Shown here in pieces: positions 31,516-42,438 of a stretch of 64,000 nt of DNA (its first letter is position 1; every line of letters begins with the position of its first letter). The notes beneath the pieces are model-generated. The model did no database searches, was not told the origin of the DNA, and worked only from the letters and a program-made list of their open reading frames with translations. This DNA is from Candidula unifasciata (Eukaryota; Mollusca; Gastropoda; Stylommatophora; Geomitridae). The position numbers and the translations under genes are program-made. Location of the stretch: contig CAJHNH020000546.1 in NCBI GenBank assembly GCA_905116865.2, positions 326,001 through 390,000 on the forward strand, written 5' to 3'.

Positions 31516-31785
31516 TAATCTGTGGGTTGAACGGGGTTTAGGTCTTGTGCCCTGGTGATTTTCGTCCGAATGGTGGACCGGGTATTTTGTCGCTCGTTGT
31601 GGGGTCCTGGTGTAGTTGAACGTCGGTCGGTCAGTCAGTAGCTCACCTCTTTCAGGATTATCACTCTAAAAACAATACTGTTTGCCAAGATGTTATAGAA
31701 GGTTATTGCTGCTAAACTGCAATGGTCAAAGACAGCCACTTTTGTTTCAAATTATTATGAAGGTTATCAGAATGGATAAGAGACA
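31516..31785 (+). repeat. Penelope-like element terminal repeat, outer copy
   Basis: Aligns with 35158-35430: GTTGAACGGGGTTTAGGTC, CCGAATGGTGGACCGGG, GGTCGGTCAGTCAGTAGCTC, ATGTTATAGAAGG. The same block occurs inverted at 37865-38150. Direct copies about 3.6 kb apart fit the 'pseudo-LTR' arrangement of Penelope-like elements. Confidence 0.65.
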
Positions 31786-32105
31786 GTGTTTGCAGCACTT
31801 GATCTTGGGGATGCCTACAATAGAGTTAGATACGATATTTCGATGTCTGCTCTTATGGAAAATAGGGTCTGTCCCTGGCTGGTCAACAAGATCAGCTCTT
31901 CTGCAGCTACTTAAGTTTCTTTCTTGGCACTGGACCTCTTATAATATCGTCACAGAAATACCACAGATTTCACCGGTGCTCTTCAGTTTACCTTAGATAT
32001 AAGCAAGATTTCAGAACTAGAAGCTCCATGTTTTGATAGGACACTGACATGTACAGATGATATGCTTACACTATAGGTAGGGTGAAATACACAGATTAGC
32101 AGTGG
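31786..32105 (+). mobile_element. Jockey-like reverse transcriptase fragment
   Basis: Frames around 31790-31930 read ALDLGDAYNRVRYDISMSAL, an RT motif A segment. About 31955 reads IPQ.SPVLFSL (motif B). 32045-32075 reads CTDDMLTL in place of YADD. Frameshifted and 3'-truncated. It is shared with 24574-24735. Confidence 0.7.
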
Positions 32106-32889
32106 TTCCCAGTCAACGGACCCATGCCTTGAGACGGAAAGGAAGCGTTTTCCACCACTGGAGGCCCTAAAGAAGTTGACAAGTTAACTAGATAATAGGC
32201 ATTTAATACATATATGTGATTGTTTGACTCAAGTGTACATCAAGTCCTTAGCAACAAAGGCAGGAAGCTTTCTGCATAACACATGAATAAGTTTTTTGGA
32301 CAGTGCTTACTTCCTGCTTTTGAAATGAAGTAAACTAAAGGGCCAGAGAGATCCAGAGAAGTAGATATCAGGGAATGGAGCATATTGTCTGTGACCACCT
32401 GGGAGTCTCCAAAGTGGTAACTCCTTTGTCCTGGAACCCATTGTTTTATATATAAGCACTCTACAGTCAAGACCACTATGCACGATCAGAAAGTCACTCA
32501 ACACAATGAATCTTGAGGAGACAACCTCAGTTTTGATTTTAAAACCAAACCTAAAGTGGACCTGAGTGTACCTATTGGCTAAATGACTTTGGGGTATGCA
32601 TTCTCGGGTGTGGATATCTGGTTAGCGGTAAGGATGGCACTACACACAAGACTTATCTGGGATATCAAATGTCTCCTCCCTAGCAAGCAAGCTAGGGTTA
32701 CCGTTTAATTTATTCTCTGAAAAGAACTTTCATATGGATGCTATACCAACAGCAGATATTGCTGGATAAGCCAGACTGACATGTGGGAACAAGTCATACA
32801 AAGTAGTGCTGCTAACATGTATCTTAGAACTTATTGGTGATTGGCACCTTTCCGTCTTTACAGACGATAGTGTTATATTGCGCCATGAG

Positions 32890-33246
32890 GAGGTATGAGA
32901 CTCACAGTCCATGGCGATGGCGAGTATGACTAGCAAGACCTGCCCTTGTGAAGAAAAGTCTTCCACAATGATAGCATGGGATTTCAGGACCATTTTTGTC
33001 AACACTTGTGTTTAATCCGATTCTTTTCAAACGCTCAGCTCTCATCCTTTCTGCAATCATTTCTTCCTTCACTCTCATTCCCTTCCTGATATGCCCTTTC
33101 CACACAACACGGTCCATGGCATTTTGTTCCCATGAGTCCACCCCAATACCTGTATCATTCATGTCCCACTTGCACACATCTTTATACATACACTTTGCCA
33201 TCCTTCTTTGATGACAGCAATGGTATAACAATGATGTAATGGACAA
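32890..33246 (-). mobile_element. LINE C-terminal fragment with zinc finger (left arm)
   Basis: Minus-strand frame reads [39 protein letters not shown] and then CYHCGRLFFTRAGLASHTRH, a terminal C2H2-type finger typical of one LINE ORF2 group. It is the shorter version of 40140-40566. Confidence 0.8.
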
Positions 33247-33809
33247 AACATAAAGTAATTTAATTCTGTTCAGACTGAAGACAGGTCAGGTCTTGGTCAG
33301 ATATGACTGGGCTACCGTATAAAAGTAACCTGTACCACCTGTCTTCTGTTACGCCGAATGTTGCAAGGCGTATACTAACCCAACAATCTCAAATGTTAGA
33401 ATAATAGTGTACCTTAAATATATTTACACTGGAACCCACAGGGTAAAATAAGTTAAGGTCGACCAAAATATACACGAAGGAAACTAGACAGGGAAGTTTA
33501 AAATATTGCGGCCCGGGGGGGGGGGGAGGGGGGTGGGTGGGGTGGGGAGGAGGATGGGTGTATTCCGTGAGGAAGCGATACGAATACTTGGCCTGATTTG
33601 GTTCATTACCTATGTTTCACTGTGGAAGGGAGCAGAAAAATATAAAGCAGACGCAGAAATGTTAGAGCAAGAATGAATTGGAAAAAAGAGCACTAGTGAT
33701 AGGAGTAATTAAAATTTGATTTCGGAATTATGCGAAAAAAGATTCAATGTGGCAGGCAAAACGATTATCAATACACGAGAACCATTGCAATTCTCAAGAG
33801 ATGCTAAGG

Positions 33810-33988
33810 TATGGCTCTCAACCTTTTTAATGCCGCGACACTTTAATACAGTTCCTCATGTTGTGGCGACCCTCAAACATACAATTATTTTTGTTACTAC
33901 TTCATAACTTCAACGAATATATCCTTTCTGAAGGTCTTACGCGACACCTGTGAAAAGAGCGTCGCGACCCACAGGTTGAGAATCGCTA
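33810..33988. mobile_element. hAT-type miniature element resembling SPIN (left arm)
   Basis: 179 bases, non-coding. Ends are inverted: TATGGCTCTCAACCT at the left and AGGTTGAGAATCGCTA at the right, close to the CAGTGGTTCTCAACCT ends I recall for the SPIN hAT group. Also present are CAGTTCCTCATGTTGTGGCG and GTCGCGACCCACAGG blocks. Possible 8-bp target duplication TGCTAAGG / TACTAAGA (6 of 8 identical). The family assignment is from memory of the consensus. Confidence 0.7.
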
Positions 33989-34207
33989 TACTAAGAGCAA
34001 TGCCTATCATAGTGAAGTAGTGTCCATAATACTATCTGAAACAGAGAATGAACTAACAGAGTTGAAAGTAATTGGTTCTATAAAAACGCACTAACAGAGA
34101 TTGAAGTAATGGATTCTATAATAAGTACAGCTTTTAGATCTATTCAAAAACAAAATAAAAAGAAAGGGGATCCAATATTACACATTTTTGTCAAGGGTGT
34201 CAATATA

Positions 34208-34500
34208 TTTACTGGCACATGCTGTGTGCGATCCGGGGCCCCATTGTGGGGAAAACAAGAATGGACCCACTGCCTGCCCAAGAAGCATGTCGTAAGAGTC
34301 GACTAACTGGGGGTTCCTTCAAAGTCGGAGTGCAACTGCCAGAGATGCAAGGAACCAACAATATGTTTACAGATAAGTCAGATGTGTGAAACGGATGTGC
34401 ACGCAACACTCAGGTTCTCGGACAAGACTCAAGTCCAGAGATAGACATATACCCAGAACTTTCCACAGGAGTTTACAGCAGGCAAACGCGAAAACAAAGA
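34208..34500 (+). repeat. REP-A dispersed repeat (left arm)
   Basis: Full-length copy from GTGCGATCCGGGGCCCC to GGCAAACGCGAAAAC. Mirrored at 38812-39103. Confidence 0.9.
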
Positions 34501-35157
34501 AGAACATTATTGTGTCACCAACGGTGAAATCAGGCATGATTCGTTCAGAGAACCATGCACTGCTTCAAAAGTAGATTCTGGCTGGGTAAACGTCCTTTGG
34601 GTCCTCTGTCAGGGGCAATCTAAATGTTTTGAGATACACAACAGCAGACAATACATCACCACGATCTGGAAAGAATGTTCTAAAGACTGACTGACTTTCT
34701 AACCCACACAAGCGATAAACACCCGATGACACCATGTGGATGAGGATCACCGTGAAGAGGTCCCAGAAACCGCTTTTAGCCATTAGACTATATTTCTCCA
34801 CGGGTGATCCTCATCCACATGGTAGCATTTTGTGTCATCGGCTGTTTATTGCTTGTGTGATGTCCTGGTGGGGTAACAGAACATAGATAGATTTTTTTTC
34901 CAGGCAGGGTTTAGCGCTTCTTTTTCAGACTTTTTCTCGAAGAGGGGATGTAGCTCCCAGAAGCTGCACCCCTTATGTTTTTCTTAATAAATTAATTAGT
35001 GCGGATGTCAAAGAAAGACCACACTTAAATAATATTATGAACTGTTCATTTTCTGCTCACTGGACGAAAGAAGTTGAAAGATGACACATTTTCCTTTCCG
35101 TGACGCAATTGTTTGTTATTTTAAAGGCCCACCCGGCTGTGGTGGAGGGTACTAAAC

Positions 35158-35440
35158 ATAATCTGCGTGTTGAACGGGGTTTAGGTCTTGTGCCCTGGTG
35201 ATTTTCGTCCGAATGGTGGACCGGGTGTTTGTCGCTCGTTGAGCGGTCCTGGTGGAGTTGAACGTTGGTCGGTCAGTCAGTAGCTCACCTCTTTCAGGAT
35301 TATCACTCTAAAAACAATAGTATTGCCAAGATGTTATAGAAGGTTATAACTACTAAACTGCAATGGTCAAAGACAGCCACCTTTGTTTCAAATTAGTATG
35401 AAGGTTTCCGAAATGGACAAGAGACAGTGGCGGCAGCACC
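35158..35440 (+). repeat. Penelope-like element terminal repeat, inner copy
   Basis: See 31516-31785. Followed directly by the leader with two AACTTCGAYGATC motifs and then the ORF fragment. Confidence 0.65.
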
Positions 35441-35518
35441 TAATCCTTTACTGAAACTTCGACGATCGTTGAATTTCCGGCCAAAACCCCTAGTGACCAA
35501 CTTCGATGATCAACGAAT

Positions 35519-36097
35519 TTGCGTCATTTATTCTGCCGACCGACGACCTTACCGATAGTTTTTGACTTTTTTGATAAATCAGTTGAATTTCTTGATTTCT
35601 TCCGTGCCCGTTTCTATCCGGAACACATTCTACAATGGGCGCTGAACAAAGTTTTCGCAATCACCAGGAGAGATGCTTTCCCTACCAAACGTAATTCCAC
35701 CAGTGATGGACCTAAATTGATTTTGATTTTTCACCCTAATAATGTGGTTGCTTCCAAAGTATTCTTTCGTCATTTGGACATTCTCTGCTCTGATCCGGAC
35801 ACCAAGATTATCTTTAGTGAGAAACCTAGATTAGTTTATAGACATACTTGTCCGAAGCCGACTCCCACCGATCCACACAGCACTTCCTTTTAGGACTAAT
35901 GAATGCACACGCAGCACGTGCAAGTCATGTCCTTTTGTTGTCCAGACTGCTTCGGTCAGTTTCCCTAATGGTTCCTTTCAAATTAGGGAACATTTTACTT
36001 GCGAATCCCGCAACGTTGTTTATGCAATTATCTGCAAACGATGCAGCAAGGCATACAGTGGGCAAACTGGCAGGAAGCTAGCTGATCGTTTCCGAGA
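35519..36097 (+). pseudogene. Penelope-like element ORF, truncated (left arm)
   Basis: Same sequence as the 5' two thirds of the minus-strand ORF at 36983-37792. The 20-bp deletion near 35850 shifts the frame after LVYRHTC. It ends inside the GIY-YIG domain (SGQTGRKLADRF), exactly where the spacer of the inverted repeat begins. Confidence 0.85.
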
Positions 36098-36125
36098 TCG
36101 TTTTGTATTATTATTTTAATATATT
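36098..36125. other. Inverted-repeat/spacer junction
   Basis: Homology to the right arm stops after TTTCCGAGA. The bases that follow (ATTATTATTTTAATATATT) join to the LINE fragment. Confidence 0.7.
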
Positions 36126-36815
36126 TATTTTAATATATCAGGAAAGACAAAGATAATGAGAATAAATCAGGCAAATAGTAATGTGGTTTCTCTTAATGGC
36201 ACCCCACTCCAAGACGTGGAGTCGTACCCCTATTTGGGCAGTAATGTAGATAAAGATGGAGGAACTGATAGAAATATTAAAATAAGAATACAAAAGGCAA
36301 GAGGGGCTTTCATAGCACTGGGTAATTTATGGAGATCAAAAGAAATTAAAAGAAATATTAACTAAAAATGTTTAATTCTAATGTCAAATCAGTACTTTTG
36401 TATGGGTCGGAAACATGGAAAACAACTAAGACAATTATTAATAAATTACAGACATTCGTTAACTGGTGCCTGCGCAGAATAGAGGGAATTACATGGTATG
36501 ATTGAATAACTAAAGTAGAGCTTTGGGAGAGAACTAAACAGGCTCCAGTGGACCAAGAGGTGAGGAAAAGACGCTGGCGTTGGATAGGACACACTGAGAA
36601 AACAAGAGAACAGCATAACTAGAATGTCTTTGCATTGGAACCCACATTGGCATAGGAATAAAGGAAGGCCAAAAAACACATGGAGAAGAGCGCTATAAAA
36701 TGAAGTTAGAAAGATGGGGAAGACATGGGGAGAGCTCCATGCAATAGCGAAGGATAGAACGACTTGGCGTGAGTTGGTTGAGGGCCTATGCTCCATTGGG
36801 GGATAGAAAGGCAGA
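36126..36815 (+). mobile_element. RTE-like LINE 3' fragment in the palindrome spacer
   Basis: Broken translation: [99 protein letters not shown], ending in the usual tail and a GAAGAAGAAGA run at 36810. 5'-truncated with stops. Confidence 0.85.
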
Positions 36816-36982
36816 AGAAGAAGACTATTGTTAATATATAATATATTACTGGGAATAAAAGAAATTCAAATGTTAATGATACATAAATGATACTGATAAG
36901 AAATAGAATAAAGTAATGACATTAAATAAAATAAAAGAAATGAAAATAATTGACATTTAAAATGTGATAAGAGTAGAACTAT

Positions 36983-37792
36983 TTAGATGAAGGTATGTTG
37001 GATATTGATACCATTTGGACTAAGAACGCCTAGGCTTTGGATGAGGCGATTTTCGAAAGCGAGGCGCGTAGTATGATCGCCAGAACAAGATTTTAATGCT
37101 GTGACAGACATATCATCTTTACCTCTGTGGCCACAGCTATTAAAATAGAGAGGGAAGGGTTTAAGTGTCTTCTTGTCAATATCGGAGAGGTGTTCTCGGA
37201 AACGATCAGCTAGCTTCCTGCCAGTTTGCCCACTGTATGCCTTGCTGCATCGTTTGCAGATAATTGCATAAACAACGTTGCGGGATTCGCAAGTAAAATG
37301 TTCCCTAATTTGAAAGGAACCATTAGGGAAACTGACCCAAGAAGTCTGGACAACAAAAGGACATGACTTGCACGTGCTGCGTGTGCATTCAATAGTCCTA
37401 AAAGGAAGTGCTGTGTGGATCGGTGGGAGTCGGCTTCGGACAAGTATGTCTTTAAGGTTGCGGTCTCGTCTATAAACTAATCTAGGTTTCTCACTAAAGA
37501 TAATCTTGGTGTCCGGATCAGAGCAGAGAATGTCCAAATGACGAAAGAATACTTTGGAAGCAACCACATTATTAGGGTGAAAAATCAAAATCAATTTAGG
37601 TCCATCACTGGTGGAATTACGTTTGGTAGGGAAAGCATCTCTCCTGGTGATTGCGAAAACTTTGTTCAGCGCCCATTGTAGAATGTGTTCCGGATAGAAA
37701 CGGGCACGGAAGAAATCAAGAAATTCAACTGATTTATCAAAAAAGTCAAAAACTATCGGTAGGTACGTCGGTCGGCAGAATAAATGACGCAA
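36983..37792 (-). CDS. Penelope-like element: RT linker plus GIY-YIG endonuclease (269 aa, 5'-truncated)
   Basis: Uninterrupted minus-strand frame. Residues about 1-125 resemble the RT-thumb/linker region (FFRARFYPEHIL, KLILIFHPNNVV, PRLVYRRDRNLKDILV). About 140-150 has a Cys cluster (CTRSTCKSC). From about 170 the GIY-YIG nuclease reads VVYAIICKRC, YSGQTGRKLADRFREH and a C-terminal ENRLIQSLG with the expected Glu. The RT fingers and palm are missing, so the element is not autonomous, but the frame is intact. The first 60% belongs to the right inverted arm; the last part lies in the spacer, which is why the left arm cannot encode it. Confidence 0.88.
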   Translation of the reverse strand: MRHLFCRPTYLPIVFDFFDKSVEFLDFFRARFYPEHILQWALNKVFAITRRDAFPTKRNSTSDGPKLILIFHPNNVVASKVFFRHLDILCSDPDTKIIFSEKPRLVYRRDRNLKDILVRSRLPPIHTALPFRTIECTRSTCKSCPFVVQTSWVSFPNGSFQIREHFTCESRNVVYAIICKRCSKAYSGQTGRKLADRFREHLSDIDKKTLKPFPLYFNSCGHRGKDDMSVTALKSCSGDHTTRLAFENRLIQSLGVLSPNGINIQHTFI

Positions 37793-38811
37793 ATTCGTTG
37801 ATCATCGAAGTTGGTCACTAGGGGATTTGGCCGGAAATTCAACGATCGTCGAAGTTTCAGTAAAGGATTAGGTGCTGCCACCACAGTCTCTTGTCCATTT
37901 CGGAAACCTTCATACTAATTTGAAACAAAGGTGGCTGTCTTTGACCATTGCAGTTTAGTAGCTATAACCTTCTATAACATCTTGGCAATAGTATTGTTTT
38001 TAGAGTGATAATCCTGAAAGAGGTGAGCTACTGACTAACCGACCAACGTTCAACTCCACCAGGACCGCTCAACGAGCGACAAACACCCGGTCCACCATTC
38101 GGACGAAAATCACCAGGGCACAAGACCTAAACCCCGTTCAACTCGCAGATTATGTTTAGTACCCTCCACCACAGCCGGGTGGGCCTTTAAAATAACAAAC
38201 AATTGCGTCACGGAAAGGAAAATGTGTCATCTTTCAACTTCTTTCGTCCAGTGAGCAGAAAATGAACAGTTCATAATATTATTTAAGTGTGGTCTTTCTT
38301 TGACATCCGCACTAATTAATTTATTAAGAAAAACATAAGGGGTGCAGCTTCTGGGAGCTACATCCCATCTTCGAGAAAAAGTCTGAAAAAGAAGCGCTAA
38401 ACCCTGCCTGGAAAAAAAAATCTATCTATGTTCTGTTACCCCACCAGGACATCACACAAGCAATAAACAGCCGATGACACAAAATGCTACCATGTGGATG
38501 AGGATCACCCGTGGAGAAATATAGTCTAATGGCTAAACGCGGTTTCTAGAACCTCTTCACGGTGATCCTCATCCACATGTTGTCATCGGGTGTTTATCGC
38601 TTGTGTGGGTTAGAAAGTCAGTCAGTCTTTAGAACATTCTTTCCAGATCGTGGTGATGTATTGTCTGCTGTTGTGTATCTCAAAACATTTAGATTGCCCC
38701 TGACAGAGGACCCAAAGGACGTTTACCCAGCCAGAATCTACCTTTGAAGCAGTGCATGGTTCTCTGAACGAATCATGCCTGATTTTACCATTGGTGACAG
38801 AATAATGTTCT

Positions 38812-39103
38812 TCTTTGTTTTCGCGTTTGCCTGCTGTAAACTCCTGTGGAAAGTTCTGGGTATATGTCTATCTCTGGACTTGAGTCTTGTTCGAGAACCT
38901 GAGTGTTGCGTGCACATCCGTTTCACACATCTGACTTATCTGTAAACATATTGTTGGTTCCTTGCATCTCTGGCAGTTGCACTCCGACTTTGAAGGAGCT
39001 CCCAGTTAGTCGACTCTTACGACATTCTTTTTCTGCAGGCAGTGGGTCCATTCTTGTTTTCCCCACAATGGGGCCCCGGATCGCACACAGCATGTGCCAG
39101 TAA
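38812..39103 (-). repeat. REP-A dispersed repeat (right arm)
   Basis: Mirror of 34208-34500, with a handful of substitutions. Confidence 0.9.
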
Positions 39104-39332
39104 ATATATTGACATTCATGACAAAAATGTGTAATATTGGATCCCTTTTGTATTTATTTTGTTTTTGAATAGATCTAAAAGCTGTACTTATTATACTTAT
39201 TATAGAATCCATTACTTCAATCTCTGTAAGTGCGTTTTTATAGAACCAATTACTTTCAACTCTGTTAGTTCATTCTCTGTTTCAGATAGTATTATGGACA
39301 CTACTTCACTATGATAGGCATTGCTCTTAGTA

Positions 39333-39511
39333 TAGCGATTCTCAACCTGTGGGTCGCGACGCTCTTTTCACAGGTGTCGCGTAAGACCTTCAGAAAGGAT
39401 ATATTCGTTGAGGTTATGAAATAGTAACAAAAATAATTGTATGTTTGAGGGTCGCCACAACATGAGGAACTGTATTAAAGTGTCGCAATATTAAAAAGGT
39501 TGAGAGCCATA
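39333..39511. mobile_element. hAT-type miniature element resembling SPIN (right arm)
   Basis: Mirror of 33810-33988, same length, flanked by TCTTAGTA and CCTTAGCA. It was duplicated with the arm rather than inserted independently. Confidence 0.7.
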
Positions 39512-40102
39512 CCTTAGCATCTCTTGAGAATTGCAATGGTTCTCGTGTATTGATAATCGTTTTGCCTGCCACATTGAATCTTTTTTCGCATAATTCCGAA
39601 ATCAAATTTTAATTACTCCTATCACCAGTGCTCTTTTTTCCAATTCATTCTTGCTCTAACATTTCTGCGTCTGCTTTATATTTTTCTGCTCCCTTCCACA
39701 GTGAAACATAGGTAATGAACCAAATCAGGCCAAGTATTCGTATCGCTTCCTCACGGAATACACCCATCCTCCTCCCCACCCCACCCACCCCCGGGCCGCA
39801 ATATTTTAAACTTCCCTGTCGGGTTTCCTTCGTGTATATTTTGGTCGACCTTAACTTATTGTACCCTGCGGGTTCCAGTGTAAATATATTTAAGGTACAC
39901 TATTATTCTAACATTTGAGATTGTTGGGTTAGTATACGCCTTGCAACATTCGGCGTAACAGGTGGTACAGGTTACTGTTATACGGTAGCCCAGTCATATC
40001 TGACCAAGACGTGAACTGTCTTCAGTCTGAACAGAATTAAATTACTTTATGTTTTGTCCATTACATCATTGCTATACCATTGCTGTCATCAAAGAAAAGG
40101 TT

Positions 40103-40112
<10 letters not shown>

Positions 40113-40133
<21 letters not shown>

Positions 40134-40136
40134 GGG
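40113..40136 (+). repeat. Poly-G run of 24, preceded by 12 T
   Basis: Marks the start of the segment present only in the right arm. Confidence 0.95.
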
Positions 40137-40139
40137 AGG

Positions 40140-40566
40140 GCGTATATTCGGCATTAAGTGGCAGGACAAAATGACAAACACTAAGGTACTGGAAAGAGCA
40201 GGTACTACGACAGTCTTTTCCATGCTCAGTCTACGAAGGCTCAGGTGGCTGGGTGACACCTGGAGGATGGCAAAGTGTATGTATAAAGATGTGTGCAAGT
40301 GGGACATGAATGATACAGGTATTGGGGTGGACTCATGGGAACAAAATGCCATGGACCGTGTTGTGTGGAAAGGGCATATCAGGAAGGGAATGAGAGTGAA
40401 GGAAGAAATGATTGCAGAAAGGATGAGAGCTGAGCGTTTGAAAAGAAACGGATTAAACACAAGTGTTGACAAAAATGGTCCTGAAATCCCATGCTATCAT
40501 TGTGGAAGACTTTTCTTCACAAGGGCAGGTCTTGCTAGTCATACTCGCCATCGCCATGGGCTGTGA
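40140..40566 (+). mobile_element. LINE C-terminal fragment with zinc finger (right arm)
   Basis: Open frame: IKWQDKMTNTKVLERAGTT, MLSLRRLRWLGDTWRM, KDVCKWDMNDTGIGVDSWEQ, and a final CYHCGRLFFTRAGLASHTRH finger. The usual stretch between WLG..RM and KDVCK is short, as seen by comparison with 60855-61165, so it is internally deleted. Confidence 0.85.
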
Positions 40567-41250
40567 GTCTCATGCCTCCTCATAGCGCAATATAACACTA
40601 TCTTCTGTAAAGACGGAAAGGTGCCAATCACCAATAAGTTCTAAGATACATGTTAGCAGCACTACTTTGTATGACTTGTTCCCACATGTCAGTCTGGCTT
40701 ATCCAGCAATATCTGCTGTTGGTATAGCATCCATATGAAAGTTCTTTTCAGAGAATAAATTAAACGGTAACCCTAGCTTGCTTGCTAGGGAAGAGGCATT
40801 TGATGTTCCAGATAAGTCTTATGTGTAGTGCCATCCTTACCGCTAACCAGATATCCACACCCGAGAATGCATACCCCAAAGTCATTTAGCCAATAGGTAC
40901 ACTCAGGTCCACTTTAGGTTTGGTTTTAAAATCAAAACTGAGGTTTTCTCCTCAAGATTCATTGTGTTGAGTGACTTTCTGATCGTGCATAGTGGTCTTG
41001 ACTGTAGAGTGCTTATATATAAAACAATGGGTTCCAGGGCAAAGGAGTTACCACTTTGGAGACTCCCAGGTGTCACAGACAATATGCTCCATTCCCTGGT
41101 ATCTACTTCTCTGGATCTCTCTGACCCTTTAGTTTACTTCATTTCAAAAGCAGGAAGTAAGCACTGTCCAAACAACTTATTCATGTGTTATGCAGAAAGC
41201 TTCCTGCCTTTGTTGCTAAGGACATGATGTACACTTGAGTCACACAAACA

Positions 41251-42015
41251 TGATTTTGTTATTATCAGTTTTATTTTATCTTTGCGTAATGGTTTAAAAT
41301 ATTATGTGACTAATAATACACTTCTCTGCCAGCTAAGTGTAAATCTTTCAAAACAGTTTAAAACTGAAGTAAATAATTGAACAATTTATTGTTAGTAGTC
41401 TGCAAACGAGCAATGCTGATGTTAGTTGGGGAAATAGTGGGCGTAAAATAAATAACCGCACAGGGCGTCACATATCTTAAATACGGCCCTGTGCATAAAT
41501 ACAGAGTTGTTATAGCAGGCTAGTGTAGTCGACATAATTATAACATCTGTGGGGGTTGAAGGGGGCATTTTGAATGTTCCGTTAGCTGACCACCTTCACT
41601 GAGAATTTGTAATCTTATGATGGATGGTTTATCCAGGTAGTAGTGCTGGAGCAGGAAAAAGGCAGGAAGGAATACGTAGCATATACTTCGTCTTAGTGTG
41701 GGTGGGACGCAATTTGTGTGTTTAAAAAAAAAAGCCTTTCCCAGGGTGTCCCCATAAAGGTTTTTTCCCCACGTCTTAAGGCGTATTGGGCATACAGAGC
41801 TAGGCTAGACCTTTATTTTATGGACCGATCAGCACTTGGTGGGTGATGTGGTCAGTGTCACGCCGGTCGCCTTTACTTCCCAGGACGTTACTTGGTACCC
41901 ACTCAAGGCTGGGTCGACCTGGAGCCAAGGTTTTTTTTTTTCGAAAAATTCTAGCTCTGTTAGGACCCCTACTCACAACGTTCCGATCTCATCGGCTGTT
42001 GTCGGAGACCCTAAT
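41251..42015. other. Intergenic, no gene recognised
   Basis: AT-rich left part, then a less AT-rich stretch (41800-42010) with a 64-codon open frame. No domain found. Confidence 0.4.
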
Positions 42016-42290
42016 ATAACCTACGGTTGAACGGGGTTTGTAAATCTTGCGCCTGCGGGATTATCATCCGAATGGTGGTACTTTGGTATTCTTCTCCTTC
42101 TTCTTCTCTTCCAAATTTTACCTCATCGAAATGTTCTGGGGGGGGGGTGTAATGGTAGTTGATGAGCTCTGTCAAGAGCACTATTAAGACTGATGTTCAT
42201 TTCTGTAAGAACTTTGTTCACCGGGTTTTAATTGCTCGTTGGGCCGTCCTGGTGGTTAAACGTCACTAAAGGAAGGAATGGCCGAGCACT
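42016..42290 (+). mobile_element. Penelope-like terminal-repeat fragment with nested LINE tail
   Basis: GGTTGAACGGGGTTTG...CCGAATGGTGG is separated from ACCGGGTTTTAATTGCTCG by about 145 bases (42077-42221) that match the minus-oriented LINE tail at 59599-59813. The uninterrupted form is at 35165-35260. Confidence 0.65.
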
Positions 42291-42299
42291 CCAATTTGG

Positions 42300-42433
42300 C
42301 ACCCTATCACTCCACAACCCTGGCAATAGCGTCCACTTCCTGTGAAAACAAAAGCGAAAGTTGCTTTAAAAGCTTAAATTGTTTTTGTTTGTAGTGCATA
42401 GTTAGTATTTTTCCCAGGAGATCCATTTTAAAA
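42300..42433 (+). promoter_or_regulatory. ERCC2: Probable ERCC2 5' UTR and promoter-proximal region
   Basis: Upstream of the only ATGAA|GTAAGT start found. Contains CACTTCCTGTG (42327-42337), an ETS-type core on the minus strand. No TATA box placed. The transcription start cannot be read. Confidence 0.4.
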
Positions 42434-42438
42434 ATGAA
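42434..42438 (+). CDS. ERCC2: ERCC2 exon 1 (5 coding bases)
   Basis: ATGAA followed by GTAAGTG. Joined to exon 2 (G TTG AAC GTA GAT GG) it gives MKLNVDG. Human ERCC2 also splits codon 2 here. Confidence 0.85.

Larger units (their letters stand above)
32218..36097 (+). repeat. Large inverted repeat, left arm
   Basis: Pairs with 37194-41250 in opposite orientation over about 3.9 kb. By eye identity is roughly 97%, with a 20-bp deletion near 35850 (between two AGAC copies) and about 165 bp absent at 33208 relative to the right arm. Contents in order: unassigned sequence, a minus-strand zinc-finger LINE tail, the 179-bp hAT-like element, REP-A, the Penelope terminal repeat and a Penelope ORF piece. 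Confidence 0.93.
37194..41250 (-). repeat. Large inverted repeat, right arm
   Basis: Reverse complement of the left arm (32218-36097). Contents from the centre outward: Penelope ORF and terminal repeat, REP-A (minus), hAT-like element, zinc-finger LINE tail (plus), unassigned sequence with an 87-codon open frame (40964-41227, no family recognised). It carries a poly-G-containing 165-bp segment absent from the left arm. Confidence 0.93.

Noticed and set aside
35158..35260. Possible hammerhead ribozyme in the Penelope terminal repeat (CTGGTGATTTTCGTCCGAATGG)
   Set aside because: Penelope-like elements can carry hammerheads, but the core here deviates (CTGGTGA, CGAAT) and I could not draw stems I-III convincingly; it needs a covariance-model search.
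40964..41227. 87-codon open frame in the right arm as a host gene
   Set aside because: No recognised domain, its left-arm counterpart is frameshifted (32240-32504), and it lies in repeat-rich DNA.
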